A stretch of DNA of 64,000 nt from Richelia sinica FACHB-800. Its GTDB lineage: Bacteria; Cyanobacteriota; Cyanobacteriia; Cyanobacteriales; Nostocaceae. This document shows, piece by piece, positions 53,333-62,400 of this stretch; within the stretch, counting starts at the first letter, position 1, and every line of letters begins with the position of its first letter. The notes under the pieces were generated by a model. It was not told where the DNA came from and made no database searches. It was given only the letters and a program-made list of their open reading frames with translations. The position numbers and the translations under genes were made by a program. The DNA lies in the NCBI RefSeq assembly GCF_014698825.1, contig NZ_JACJTT010000030.1, positions 1 to 64,000 of the forward strand. The letters are read 5' to 3'.

Positions 53333-55003
53333 TTAAAAAACCTCCAGAGAAAGTATTGTTTGGTCGTCTTCTTGGATTTGGTTATCTGCTTGGATCAGGG
53401 TAAGTAAGTTTTGAAGTGACAGTGGTTGAGGCTGCTGTTGTATCAGTTGCCACAGTCCTTCTTGATTTAACATAGAATACTCAATTGCATTAGTATCATT
53501 TTCATTTATTTTATGCTTAACTTTTGTAGATATTTTTGCTTCCGTAATGCCATCGCTGGTGAAGAGTAAGGTATCACCTGCGTCCAGGGTTAAACGACCT
53601 GCTTCAGCTTGCCAATGGGGCAAAATTCCTAAAGGTATACTGCGGACTTTGAGGTATTTTGGCGGGACAGATATAGTGTCTTGACATGACCACAGTAGTG
53701 GATAAATGTGACCAGCATTAGCATAAGTGAGTTCCCTAGTAGTAGGGTTATAACATGCTATTACCAAAGTGATGAAGCAATTGTTACTAATTAAATCATC
53801 TCCCAAGGCATGGTTAAGATTTTGCATGAGTAAATTTGGTTCTGCTGGTGCTTCTTGAGATAGTTCCCTACGTAATAAGGAAATTGCACTAGCCATGAAC
53901 AAAGCTGCTGGTACACCTTTACCGGAAACATCACCAACTGCTAGCCACAAGTTACCTTTGGAATGGACAAATACTTCAAAAAAATCCCCTCCTACTTCCC
54001 GTGCAGGGTAACAGCAAGCTTGTACTTTTACACCTGCAATTTCTGGTAAGGTTTGGCGAAGTAGATTATTTTGAATTTGCCGAGCTACTTCTAATTCAGC
54101 CCGTATTTGCTGTTGTTTTTCTTGTAAGCTTTGGTAAAGTTTGGCTTGAGAAAGTGCTAAAGATGCCTGTTCAGCGACACTGTTAATGAGTTGAATTTCT
54201 TGGTCTTGCCAAAGTTGTTGCTGATCTGAATGATAGAGAGCTAGTACAGCTAGGAGATGCTGTTGATAAACTAAGGGAACGACTAAATATTGTCCCGCAT
54301 TGCTATTGTAGAGAGCCGCTGTTAGTTGATGTTTTTGACTCTGAAATACTTTTTCGATTAATGGTTGAGGAGCAAAGGTAGAATGCGAATTGGCTGAGGG
54401 CAGTGTGTGATAGAAAAACTGTTTATCAGTGAGGCGATCGCTCTCAACAATTCTCAGTAGCCCATCAGTAGCCGAAAATGCCTGTCCCAAGGTATCGACC
54501 ACCTTTTGCAACATGCTGTCATATTCTACAGACTCTTGAATTGCCCTGGTGACAGCATTAAATAAAGATTCCCTTTGTAAAGCCTGACGTAGCTCCCAAG
54601 TGCGTTTTTTGACTAGCCGATAAGTATCACAGGCTTGCTCAACTAATCCTCTGAGCCGTTCTGGATTCCAAGGTTTAGTAATATATTTAAATACTTGTCC
54701 AGAGTTAATTGCATCAACTAAATCTTCAACATCAGTAAAACCTGTCAGTAAAATCCGAATTGTGTCAGGAAAACGGTCTACCGTCCGACTCAACAATTCT
54801 GTGCCATTCATGCCCGGCATTCTTTGATCGGAGATAATGACTGCCATTTCTCCTTCTTGATCTAAAATTTTCAAGGCTTCAATGGCATTTTTAGCTCTAA
54901 ATACTTTAAAGTCTCTTCTAAAGGAGCGGTAGAGTAAATCTAAATTATCTGGTTCATCATCTACCACCATCAGCTTGAGCTTGTCTAACTCTTTTTCACC
55001 CAT
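53333..55003 (-). CDS. Response-regulator PP2C phosphatase (RsbU-like)
   Basis: A 556-residue protein. The receiver (about 8-125) has the phosphoacceptor Asp in VIISDQRMPGMNG and K in ITKPW. The middle (about 140-295) resembles a GAF-like sensory domain (DTLGQAFSATDGLLRIV...YLVVPLVYQQHLLAVLALYH). A coiled coil (about 295-320) precedes the SpoIIE-type PP2C domain, which has CCYPAREVGGDFFEVF, LAVGDVSGKGVPAALFMA and TLLFTSDGITEA. It would dephosphorylate the STAS partner of the kinase encoded 3 bases downstream, in response to phosphorylation by a histidine kinase not in this operon. Confidence 0.9.
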   Translation of the reverse strand: MGEKELDKLKLMVVDDEPDNLDLLYRSFRRDFKVFRAKNAIEALKILDQEGEMAVIISDQRMPGMNGTELLSRTVDRFPDTIRILLTGFTDVEDLVDAINSGQVFKYITKPWNPERLRGLVEQACDTYRLVKKRTWELRQALQRESLFNAVTRAIQESVEYDSMLQKVVDTLGQAFSATDGLLRIVESDRLTDKQFFYHTLPSANSHSTFAPQPLIEKVFQSQKHQLTAALYNSNAGQYLVVPLVYQQHLLAVLALYHSDQQQLWQDQEIQLINSVAEQASLALSQAKLYQSLQEKQQQIRAELEVARQIQNNLLRQTLPEIAGVKVQACCYPAREVGGDFFEVFVHSKGNLWLAVGDVSGKGVPAALFMASAISLLRRELSQEAPAEPNLLMQNLNHALGDDLISNNCFITLVIACYNPTTRELTYANAGHIYPLLWSCQDTISVPPKYLKVRSIPLGILPHWQAEAGRLTLDAGDTLLFTSDGITEAKISTKVKHKINENDTNAIEYSMLNQEGLWQLIQQQPQPLSLQNLLTLIQADNQIQEDDQTILSLEVF

Positions 55004-55144
55004 ATCTGAATATATTATTGGTAGTGAAACAGCAACATATCCCTAAGTTGTATTCTCTAGTGAGAAGCTATTAACCAGTTGTTAGCCTTTCAAAACCCAG
55101 GACCAAGCACTTTTTGCTGCAACCATCGGGCTAACTTAATCAAT

Positions 55145-55846
55145 CTAGCCTACTAAGCCAGAACGTAAAGCCCGAACTGCTGCTTGAGTCCGGTCATCAG
55201 CAGACAACTTATTAAGAATGTTGCGAACGTGAGTTTTGACTGTGCCAATTGTGATATACAGCCTTTCGGCAATAATTGCATTGCTACATCCTTCTACTAT
55301 TAATTGTAACACTTCTAATTCTCTTTCTGTCAGGGTGGTTGTATCAACAGGCTGTGGATTTTCCCCTAAGTCTGATTTACTTGATGATGGCGAAGCATCT
55401 GATGGTAGAGGGTTTTGCTGTGCCTGTTGTAAAACAATGCGAGCGATCGCTGGATCTATCCAAGCATTACCATTATGAGTGACTCGCACAGCCTCTAGTA
55501 AGTTATCTAACTTTGTATCCTTCATACAATAGGAGTCCGCACCTGCTGCAAAAGCGGCTAACACAGATTCTTTATTATCTTGCAAAGTCAGAATTACTAC
55601 TTTTGGAGTAGTATCTTCACTGTCTGTAGCTTTTACCTCTCTGGTCAATTCAATGCCATCTTTATCTGGTAAACCAATATCAACAATTGCAATATCTGGT
55701 TGTAAATTTTGCAACATTCTCAATCCATCGGTAGCGTTGGCAGCTTCCCCCACTACTTCTATTTCTGCTTTTTGTAGTAATGCTGTACGAATACCCACAC
55801 GAGTCAAGTCGTGGTCTTCAATTAAAGCAATACGAATTTTATTCAT
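55145..55846 (-). CDS. NarL/LuxR-family response regulator
   Basis: A 233-residue DNA-binding response regulator. The receiver (about 4-122) has the phosphoacceptor in IAIVDIGLPDKDG and the acidic pair in IEDHDLT. The LuxR-type HTH (about 165-230) has LTERELEVLQLIVEGCSNAI and the recognition helix ITIGTVKTHVRNILNKL. It lies 141 bases upstream of the REC-PP2C gene on the same strand and may belong to the same pathway. Its targets are unknown. Confidence 0.9.
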   Translation of the reverse strand: MNKIRIALIEDHDLTRVGIRTALLQKAEIEVVGEAANATDGLRMLQNLQPDIAIVDIGLPDKDGIELTREVKATDSEDTTPKVVILTLQDNKESVLAAFAAGADSYCMKDTKLDNLLEAVRVTHNGNAWIDPAIARIVLQQAQQNPLPSDASPSSSKSDLGENPQPVDTTTLTERELEVLQLIVEGCSNAIIAERLYITIGTVKTHVRNILNKLSADDRTQAAVRALRSGLVG

Positions 55847-56090
55847 AAGAAAATCTGTTTTTTACCACACTGTAACATTGAGTTGACAATATAGTTCACC
55901 ATGAGCGAAAACCAAGTATCAAAGTTTGACAGGACAAAAAATGCAAAAGAAGTCAAAATTTATTTTTTACTGATGTGATTCCCAAAAATCAACAGAGTTT
56001 TTGCTGAATACCTGATGAAAAAGAATCTGTCTAGAAAAAAATTTGATAAACTAACCTTCGAGATTATCTGGTGTCAATCTCATTTAACTT

Positions 56091-56855
56091 ATGTATAAAT
56101 CGCCTAAATCATTTTCAGTGTTGGGGTTGCCAGTTCATGTCATGACCAATTATCCCAACTGGCTACTAGAATGCCTATACCAAGGTAGGGGAACTCATGT
56201 GGTAACGCTCAATGCAGAAATGACCATGCAGGCAGAGCGGAATACTTCTTTAGCTGAAGTAATTCATCAAGCTGAGTTAGTTATTCCCGATGGAGCCGGA
56301 GTAGTTTTGTATTTGCAGTTGCTGTTAGGACAAAATGTGCAACGTTGTCCAGGAATTGAATTAGCAGAAAAACTCTTCACAGAAATCGGACAAAAACAAA
56401 CTGCAACTCAAGTATTTTTCTATGGAGGTGCACCAGGAGTAGCAGCCAAAGCAGCAGCTAGTTGGCAACAAAAAATTCCCCAGTTACAGATAGTAGGTAC
56501 TCATTCTGGCTATCACTCCCCAGAAGAAGAAGCAAAATTACTAGCAACCTTGGCAGATTTACAACCGCAGATAATTTTGGTGGGATTGGGAGTACCACGT
56601 CAAGAATTATGGATTGCCCAAAACCGTCATTTATGTCCCCATGCTGTGTGGATTGGTGTGGGTGGTAGCTTTGATATTTGGTCAGGCAGTAAAACCCGCG
56701 CTCCTGGTTGGTTAGCTAATAACAACTTAGAGTGGTTGTATCGTCTGTATAAAGAGCCTTGGCGGTGGCAGAGAATGCTAGCTTTGCCTGAGTTTGCCCT
56801 CAAAGCACTAGTTTATCGTTTGAGTGGCAAATCAGTGAATAGTGCTGAGTGTTGA
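56091..56855 (+). CDS. WecG/TagA/CpsF family glycosyltransferase
   Basis: A 254-residue GT26-family enzyme, which in other bacteria transfers a sugar (ManNAcA or ManNAc) to a lipid-linked acceptor for polysaccharide synthesis. The signature strands are visible: HVVTLNAEMTMQA, the active-site ELVIPDGAGVVLYLQLL, VFFYGGAPGVA, ILVGLGVPRQELWIAQNR and WIGVGGSFDIWSGS. The C-terminal helix (LEWLYRLYKEPWRWQRML) is basic and amphipathic, likely membrane-associating. The ATG at 56091 fits the fold start. No other polysaccharide gene is adjacent. Confidence 0.9.
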   Translation: MYKSPKSFSVLGLPVHVMTNYPNWLLECLYQGRGTHVVTLNAEMTMQAERNTSLAEVIHQAELVIPDGAGVVLYLQLLLGQNVQRCPGIELAEKLFTEIGQKQTATQVFFYGGAPGVAAKAAASWQQKIPQLQIVGTHSGYHSPEEEAKLLATLADLQPQIILVGLGVPRQELWIAQNRHLCPHAVWIGVGGSFDIWSGSKTRAPGWLANNNLEWLYRLYKEPWRWQRMLALPEFALKALVYRLSGKSVNSAEC

Positions 56856-56874
56856 TCATTGAAAAATTTATTCT

Positions 56875-56891
56875 CCCAGGGTTGCCCTGGG
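56875..56891. terminator. Short GC-rich hairpin after the glycosyltransferase
   Basis: CCCAGGG (56875-56881) and CCCTGGG (56885-56891) form a 7-bp stem with a TTG loop, 20 bases past the stop. It lacks a T run, so it may be a weak terminator or a processing hairpin before the next gene. Confidence 0.4.
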
Positions 56892-56942
56892 TTATGAATA
56901 TTCTGATCAGCTTGTGGTTTTGGCTCTGGTGGGTGAGGTTAA

Positions 56943-57698
56943 GTGGAAGTTATGCCAATATTAACAACTCAAAATAATCAGGAAGAATCTTTACTAGATA
57001 CAGATAAAAGTAATTCACAACCCAAAAGTCAGGTTGGGACTATGGTAGAGTTACACTCTGTCACCAAAATTTATCCTAATGGTTATCATGCCTTGGTGGA
57101 TGCGAGCATTAAAATTAATAAGGGTGAGTTTCTATTTATTACTGGTCCCAGTGGTTCTGGTAAATCGACTTTTTTGAAGTTGTTATATGGCGCAGAATTG
57201 CCCACCCAAGGGGAAGTAATTGTTGATAATTTGAATTTAACTGGTTTGCGGGGCGATCGCTTATCATTGTTCCGTCGTCGCATTGGTATTGTCTTTCAAG
57301 ACTACAAACTCATTCACCAACGCACAGTCGCAGAAAATGTATCATTTGTACTACAGGCTCAAGGGTACACTCGCAAAGAAATTCAACGTCGCTTAGAACC
57401 AACTTTAAAATTAGTGGGTTTATCATCCAAAGCCAATTGTTTCCCAGATCAGTTATCTGGAGGAGAACAGCAGCGGGTAAGTATTGCACGGGCAATTGTT
57501 GGTACACCACCCCTACTATTAGCTGATGAACCGACAGGTAATCTAGACCCGGATAATTCCTGGCAAGTTATACAGGTGTTGCAAAAATTAAATTCTTTTG
57601 GTGCCACCGTCATTGTCACAACCCATGACGAACAACTAGTAAGGCGTTGCAATCAGCCAGTTGTACAAGTTAAAAATGGCAGGCTTTACAGGGCATAA
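56943..57698 (+). CDS. FtsE-like ABC ATPase
   Basis: A 251-residue ATPase of the FtsE/MacB/LolD clade. Walker A is GPSGSGKST (68-76), the signature is [15 protein letters not shown] and Walker B is [13 protein letters not shown], followed by the switch His in VTTHDE. The core starts at [14 protein letters not shown] (about 34). The preceding residues are a hydrophilic extension not seen in E. coli FtsE. The start is a GTG at 56943 or an ATG at 56952. FtsE works with the membrane protein FtsX in division, but no ftsX lies next to it. LolD-like or MacB-like roles are therefore possible. Confidence 0.82.
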   Translation: MEVMPILTTQNNQEESLLDTDKSNSQPKSQVGTMVELHSVTKIYPNGYHALVDASIKINKGEFLFITGPSGSGKSTFLKLLYGAELPTQGEVIVDNLNLTGLRGDRLSLFRRRIGIVFQDYKLIHQRTVAENVSFVLQAQGYTRKEIQRRLEPTLKLVGLSSKANCFPDQLSGGEQQRVSIARAIVGTPPLLLADEPTGNLDPDNSWQVIQVLQKLNSFGATVIVTTHDEQLVRRCNQPVVQVKNGRLYRA

Positions 57699-57841
57699 TT
57701 TCTGCATTACACCTACACCACGCTATCAGAACTCATACATACTGTCTATTTAACCTGAGTTCGGGACAAGGAAAGGGACAGGGAGCAAGTGAAAGTTTGC
57801 TAATATCCTCACTTCCCTGATAATTGCTATACTTCTAACCT

Positions 57842-59596
57842 TTAAGATGCTAATAACTCTGGCTGTTGAATCAAACCTTGTAAAGCTTGACGGATTTTGT
57901 TGATCGTTTGCTCTTGATTATTGGTAAGTTCTTGAATTTGCAACATTGACTCAGTTAAACCTTGTAATTGAGCTTGCAAACTATCTAAGTTATCTTGAAT
58001 AGGCTGTAGTATTTCTTGATAGAAATTTACTTTTGTTGAATGTTCCGTAGCAGAAATACGCATTGTCACTAAATTTTCTTCTATAATTGCTATTTCTTGT
58101 TTTTTCACTTCTAATTCTTGACTTTGACTAGATATTAAACTTTGAATTTTTTCAATCACACCATCTATTTCTTTAATCTCCTGTTCTAGTTTTCCCAATT
58201 CAGAGGTTTTCTGTTGTTTTTGATTTTCTATTTGTACCAAGAGAGGATGTAAGTCTACACCTGAATCCCCTGGATCAGAAGTTTCACTCTGACCTGAGCG
58301 ACGCTGGAGAATTGCTTGGTGCTGTTTGAGAAGTCTGGTTCTTTCTAATAAGTTACGACGTTGTCCTACTAAGGTTTCATTCAACATCTGATAGAGGTCT
58401 TGTTCCTCAGCTAATTCTGATTCTAAATGAGTCCTCTCATCTCCTGATGCTGATTGAAGTTTACTTTTTAACTCATCTATAGTTTGTTGCTTGTACTTCA
58501 ACTCTTGTTCTTGATCTTGAACAAAGCTAGAGTGGTTACCTAAATTTTCCTGCAAGTCATGAACAATTTTCTGTAGTTCTTCTAAGGAGATTTTTTCCAA
58601 AGCTTCTACATCAATTTGCGGGTTACTTGCTTTGTTAGGATTAGCCAAACACTGAAGTTGCTGGTATAAATCTTCTTCTGCTTTTAATTGTTCTGTAATA
58701 ATGCGAATACAATCTTGCTTGCTACTCCGCAAGGATGTATTGATTTGCAGATCAGAATTTTGCTGCTCCAAGCTTGATTGTAGCTGTTGATAAAGATGTT
58801 GTGTATCACGCAAGGTTTGACCCATCCGCTCAACTTCTTCTTGCTTTTGAGTAGCTAAGTGGCGTTGGATATCTAATTGCTGCCAATTTTGATTAAGATT
58901 CCCTTGCTGTTTTTCTAATAATTCCCAAGCAACATTTAAATTTGCTTGTAATGTTTCTGTAGGTACGGCTCCACTGGATAAATGATTAAGTAATTCCCGC
59001 AACTCGTGACATTGTTCATCGTTGAGAACTTCACCTTGGGGGGAACTCCTCGCCAATTCTTCTAACCGCCGCTGTTCACCTCGCAAATGCTCCCAAGCAC
59101 CTTCTAAATCTTGGCGATTACGTTCTACTTCTGCACGTAACCTTTGCATTTCCGATTTAGCTTGTTCAGCTTCTTTTTTTTGCTCCTCCAGTCTATGGAA
59201 ATCTTCTTCTATTTGCTTTACTTGTTCAAAGCGAGCTTCCATATCCATTTCTCGACGATTCAGTTCTTGTACCTGAATCATCAGAGATTGTTTCCATTGG
59301 TCGATCTCTTCTTCCTTAACCTTAAATTTTTCCACTTGTCGGGAAAAATTCTGCAAAATGTTGACAAGAGGACGACCTGCTTCTTGAATGCGCTGGACTT
59401 GACGATTTGGACTCAATTCTACTAGTACCAGTGCGCCATCATTTAATTTGCTCGCTTCTTCAGCCACAATCATTTCGTCCGACACAGGAGTCCAATTCTG
59501 GTCGTTACGTTGACAAGCAATCAGTTTCAGTTCAGTTTTACCACCGCCACTGAGTAGACCGCCCTTTTGCTTTTGTACTTCTGCTAAATACAGCAC
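57842..59596 (-). CDS. hmpF: HmpF-like coiled-coil protein (pilus motility)
   Basis: A 584-residue protein. A conserved globular N-terminus (about 1-95, MLYLAEVQKQKGGLLSGGGK, WTPVSDEMIVAEE, GALVLVELSPNRQVQRI) is followed by almost continuous coiled coil to the end. In Nostoc punctiforme HmpF lies upstream of and divergent from hmpA-E, is polar in hormogonia and activates type IV pili. The same gene order is seen here. The assignment rests on synteny and overall build. It could also act in other filaments for which pili matter. Confidence 0.82.
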   Translation of the reverse strand: MLYLAEVQKQKGGLLSGGGKTELKLIACQRNDQNWTPVSDEMIVAEEASKLNDGALVLVELSPNRQVQRIQEAGRPLVNILQNFSRQVEKFKVKEEEIDQWKQSLMIQVQELNRREMDMEARFEQVKQIEEDFHRLEEQKKEAEQAKSEMQRLRAEVERNRQDLEGAWEHLRGEQRRLEELARSSPQGEVLNDEQCHELRELLNHLSSGAVPTETLQANLNVAWELLEKQQGNLNQNWQQLDIQRHLATQKQEEVERMGQTLRDTQHLYQQLQSSLEQQNSDLQINTSLRSSKQDCIRIITEQLKAEEDLYQQLQCLANPNKASNPQIDVEALEKISLEELQKIVHDLQENLGNHSSFVQDQEQELKYKQQTIDELKSKLQSASGDERTHLESELAEEQDLYQMLNETLVGQRRNLLERTRLLKQHQAILQRRSGQSETSDPGDSGVDLHPLLVQIENQKQQKTSELGKLEQEIKEIDGVIEKIQSLISSQSQELEVKKQEIAIIEENLVTMRISATEHSTKVNFYQEILQPIQDNLDSLQAQLQGLTESMLQIQELTNNQEQTINKIRQALQGLIQQPELLAS

Positions 59597-60092
59597 ACCG
59601 TTAATCCTTTTGATGCACTTTATGTCCGTGTTTTGAGATATACCAGAGAAGATTTTGTTAAATTGTCTTATTTATCCTCAGTTTAGCAGCACTCGCCAGA
59701 TAAAACTATTTATGTAAGCTAGATTTTACGTCTTTATAGTAGATGAAATAGTATCCAGACCCCAAATTGCGCCTTTATATTCTCTAACAAGGAGTTGAGA
59801 AATGACTTCAGTGTAATTACTAAGTTGATGAGCATAAATTACAAAAGCTTAATCTTTATAGGGTAATATTGCGCTTTCTTACTGAATAGGATACAGAATA
59901 CTGTTGTCAGTAGCACGTCTTTCAGAATAAGTAACTAGTAGCAATCTAGATGAACTAGACTATACCACTAGCCAATGAGGAAGGCTGATTGGCTCAATCT
60001 CTCTAATGGATGTACTTGAAACTGAGAAAAGCATAAGGTCACAATTAATCAAGGTAATATCAAGAACATGGTCAGGAGTAATGTGTAAATAA
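59597..60092. promoter_or_regulatory. Divergent hmpF-hmpA control region
   Basis: A 496-base gene-free spacer that must hold the promoters of both units. An inverted repeat AGCCAAT...ATTGGCT (59970-59994, 11-base centre) is the only clear operator-like element, about 100 bases before hmpA. No HIP1 or MITE-like repeat was seen. In N. punctiforme hmp genes are induced in hormogonia by alternative sigma factors; I could not assign those sites. Confidence 0.4.
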
Positions 60093-61304
60093 ATGCAAGG
60101 AAATTTAAACGAAATCGATATTTGTAGTATCCTCCAACTGATTGAGTTGGGACAAAGGACTGGACAGTTGTGGGTGGAAGCTCATAACTCACATCAAAAT
60201 CACAAATTGGGTGGAGAAGATTCACTGAATCTTCATCAGGTGGGGAACGGAAAGCCCCAATCATGGTTTGTATTTTTTCTCAATGGTCAAATTGTTTATT
60301 GCCAAGCAGGTGACAGTAGCCTATCGCGAATTGATGATTACTTGCGTCATTATAAGTTGCAAAAACGACCAGATAACCAACTGCTAACGACCCTAGCGTC
60401 AACTAATTCACCGGAGTACGCTTATATTTGGATACTATTAGAGCAAAATATCATTAGTCCCAAGATAGCACGGAGTATTATTCATAGCTTGGTGCATGAA
60501 ACATTATTTGATCTGTTGAGTTTGCATCAAGGTAGTTTTATTTTTGATTTGGGTAAGGCCCTTGTCCCCCAGTTAACAACCTTAGAAATTACTCCCTTAG
60601 TCACAAGGATTACAAAGCAATTACAAGAATGGAAGCAGTTATATCCGCATATTCAATCGCCAGAACAGTTACCAGTTTTGGCAGATGTGGGGAGATTGAG
60701 TGCATCTTTACCAGAGGCTACAGTCAATAAGTTACAAAGCTGGGCTGATGGTCAAAAATCCTTAAGGCAGCTATCCCGGTATCTGAACCGCGATATATTA
60801 ACAGTGGCTAAGGCTATATATCCTTACGTGCAACAAGGTTGGCTACAATTAGTATATTCCAACACGTCTAAATCGAATACAACAACACAAAACTACGAGC
60901 AGGTAGACAAGAGTAAGGGGCGAATAGTATGTATTGAGGATGCGATCGCTATCTGTGAGACTATAGAGTCAATCTTAAAACTAAATGGTTATGAAGCAGT
61001 TTCCATCTCTAATCCATTAGAAGCTCTGAGTTTAGTATTTCAACTCAAGCCAGATTTAATATTATGCGACATTGCCATGCCAGAACTGGATGGTTACGAA
61101 ATTTGTTCTATGCTGCGGCATTCCACAATATTTCGCTTCGTACCCATTATTATGCTGACAGGAAAAGACGGATTTATTGATCGGGTAAGAGCAAGTATGG
61201 TAGGAGCGACTGACTATTTAACTAAACCTTTTACTGGTAAAGAATTGCTAATGCTGGTAGAACAATATCTCAACTCAGATTATGGAGCAGGTGTACAAAC
61301 ATGA
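60093..61304 (+). CDS. hmpA: HmpA, PatA-like response regulator
   Basis: A 403-residue protein. The N-terminal PATAN domain (about 1-170, MQGNLNEIDICSILQLIELGQRTGQLW) belongs to the PatA/PixG family. A middle helical part (about 195-255, ATVNKLQSWADGQKSLRQLSR) is followed by a receiver (about 280-395). The receiver has the phosphoacceptor in LILCDIAMPELDGYE and the Lys in YLTKPFTGKE. It corresponds to PilG/PixG of cyanobacterial pilus-chemotaxis systems and would control pilus motility. It is the first gene of hmpA-B-C-D; GGAG lies about 25 bases before the ATG. Confidence 0.85.
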   Translation: MQGNLNEIDICSILQLIELGQRTGQLWVEAHNSHQNHKLGGEDSLNLHQVGNGKPQSWFVFFLNGQIVYCQAGDSSLSRIDDYLRHYKLQKRPDNQLLTTLASTNSPEYAYIWILLEQNIISPKIARSIIHSLVHETLFDLLSLHQGSFIFDLGKALVPQLTTLEITPLVTRITKQLQEWKQLYPHIQSPEQLPVLADVGRLSASLPEATVNKLQSWADGQKSLRQLSRYLNRDILTVAKAIYPYVQQGWLQLVYSNTSKSNTTTQNYEQVDKSKGRIVCIEDAIAICETIESILKLNGYEAVSISNPLEALSLVFQLKPDLILCDIAMPELDGYEICSMLRHSTIFRFVPIIMLTGKDGFIDRVRASMVGATDYLTKPFTGKELLMLVEQYLNSDYGAGVQT

Positions 61305-61480
61305 CCACAATACTTGTGGATTGGCTCAAAGATAGGGTAAAAAATGATATCACATAAATCTGAGCGTACCTGTAAAACTTCCATATACAGTAAATTAAGG
61401 AAACTATAGAATTAATTTATACAATTAAGCACCATGGTTAACAAGAGAAGTGATCTCAATTGGGAGGTAGAGAGGCATTT

Positions 61481-61846
61481 ATGAGTACCGTTTTGATTGT
61501 CGAAGACAGTCTGGCACAAAGGGAGATGATCACAGACCTCCTCAAGGCAAGCGGCTTAAAAGTCACCCATGCTGGTGATGGAGTCGAAGCTTTGGAAGCC
61601 ATTCAGCAAGCCCCTCCTGATTTAGTAGTTTTAGATATAGTTATGCCTCGAATGAATGGCTATGAACTGTGCCGCAGACTCAAATCTGATCCCAAAACCC
61701 AAAATGTCCCTGTAGTCATGTGTTCTTCCAAAGGAGAAGAATTTGACCGCTACTGGGGGATGAAACAAGGGGCTGATGCTTACATTGCCAAACCGTTTCA
61801 ACCGACTGAGTTGGTAGGAACCGTCAAACAACTGTTGCGTGGATAA
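61481..61846 (+). CDS. hmpB: HmpB, CheY-like response regulator
   Basis: A 121-residue single receiver. I choose the ATG at 61481 (MSTVLIVEDSLAQREMI); the frame runs upstream to a TTG at 61460, but GGGAGG and GAGAGG stand just before the ATG. The phosphoacceptor Asp is in LVVLDIVMPRMNGYE and the Lys in YIAKPFQPTE. It is the PilH/PixH-type partner of HmpA. It overlaps nothing once the hmpC start is set at 61860 (13-base gap). Confidence 0.87.
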   Translation: MSTVLIVEDSLAQREMITDLLKASGLKVTHAGDGVEALEAIQQAPPDLVVLDIVMPRMNGYELCRRLKSDPKTQNVPVVMCSSKGEEFDRYWGMKQGADAYIAKPFQPTELVGTVKQLLRG

Positions 61847-61859
61847 GGAGAAGGAGAAT

Positions 61860-62384
61860 ATGGTGAGCAAACCAGACTTCTTAACCGGTGCTGGACAAGA
61901 CCAGTTTCGTCCAGAATTACAACTAGAAAGTCCAGAAGGTGAGCTACACTTACGGTTTTATATCTCCTCGCATCAGGAATTTGCCCTGCAAGCCACTGGT
62001 ATTCGTGAGGTGATCGAACTCAGTCCTGATCGAATTACCCCAATTCCGAATGCTTCTCCATTACTTTTGGGTACTCTTAATTTACGAGGTCGATTAATTT
62101 GGGTAGCAGATTTAGGTCAATTTTTGGGAGAACCCATCAGTCTAAATACTGACCGCTCAGAAATATCAGTGATTGCTGTAGAAGACCAAGACACAGTTGT
62201 AGGTCTAGGAGTAGAAGAAATATGTGGTATGGACTGGCTTGATGTACAGTATCTGATGCCACCAAATAATGTACCAGATAGTATGGCTCCATTTTTGCGT
62301 GGTGAGTGGATCTTAGATCACAATAAGTCTTTAAGATTGCTCGATCAGACAGCAATTTTGCGGAGTGCTAGGTGGGCAGGATGA
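61860..62384 (+). CDS. hmpC: HmpC, CheW-like adaptor
   Basis: A 174-residue CheW-domain protein that couples the chemoreceptor to the CheA-type kinase. The CheW core runs from about 28 to 165: HLRFYISSHQEFALQATGIR, PDRITPIPNASPLLLGTLNL, GRLIWVADLGQFL and VVGLGVEEICGMDWLDV. I choose the ATG at 61860, preceded by AAGGAGAAGGAG; the frame also runs upstream to a GTG inside hmpB. The HmpD gene follows 16 bases later. Confidence 0.87.
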   Translation: MVSKPDFLTGAGQDQFRPELQLESPEGELHLRFYISSHQEFALQATGIREVIELSPDRITPIPNASPLLLGTLNLRGRLIWVADLGQFLGEPISLNTDRSEISVIAVEDQDTVVGLGVEEICGMDWLDVQYLMPPNNVPDSMAPFLRGEWILDHNKSLRLLDQTAILRSARWAG

Positions 62385-62400
62385 ACTAGGGAGGGAGGTT

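Noticed and set aside
57760-57835. Possible seventh TATAGC-family element upstream of the hmpF stop
   Set aside because: Only GGGACAAGG-type tracts and a TTGCTATA end are visible; no left end could be aligned, so it is at best a decayed fragment.
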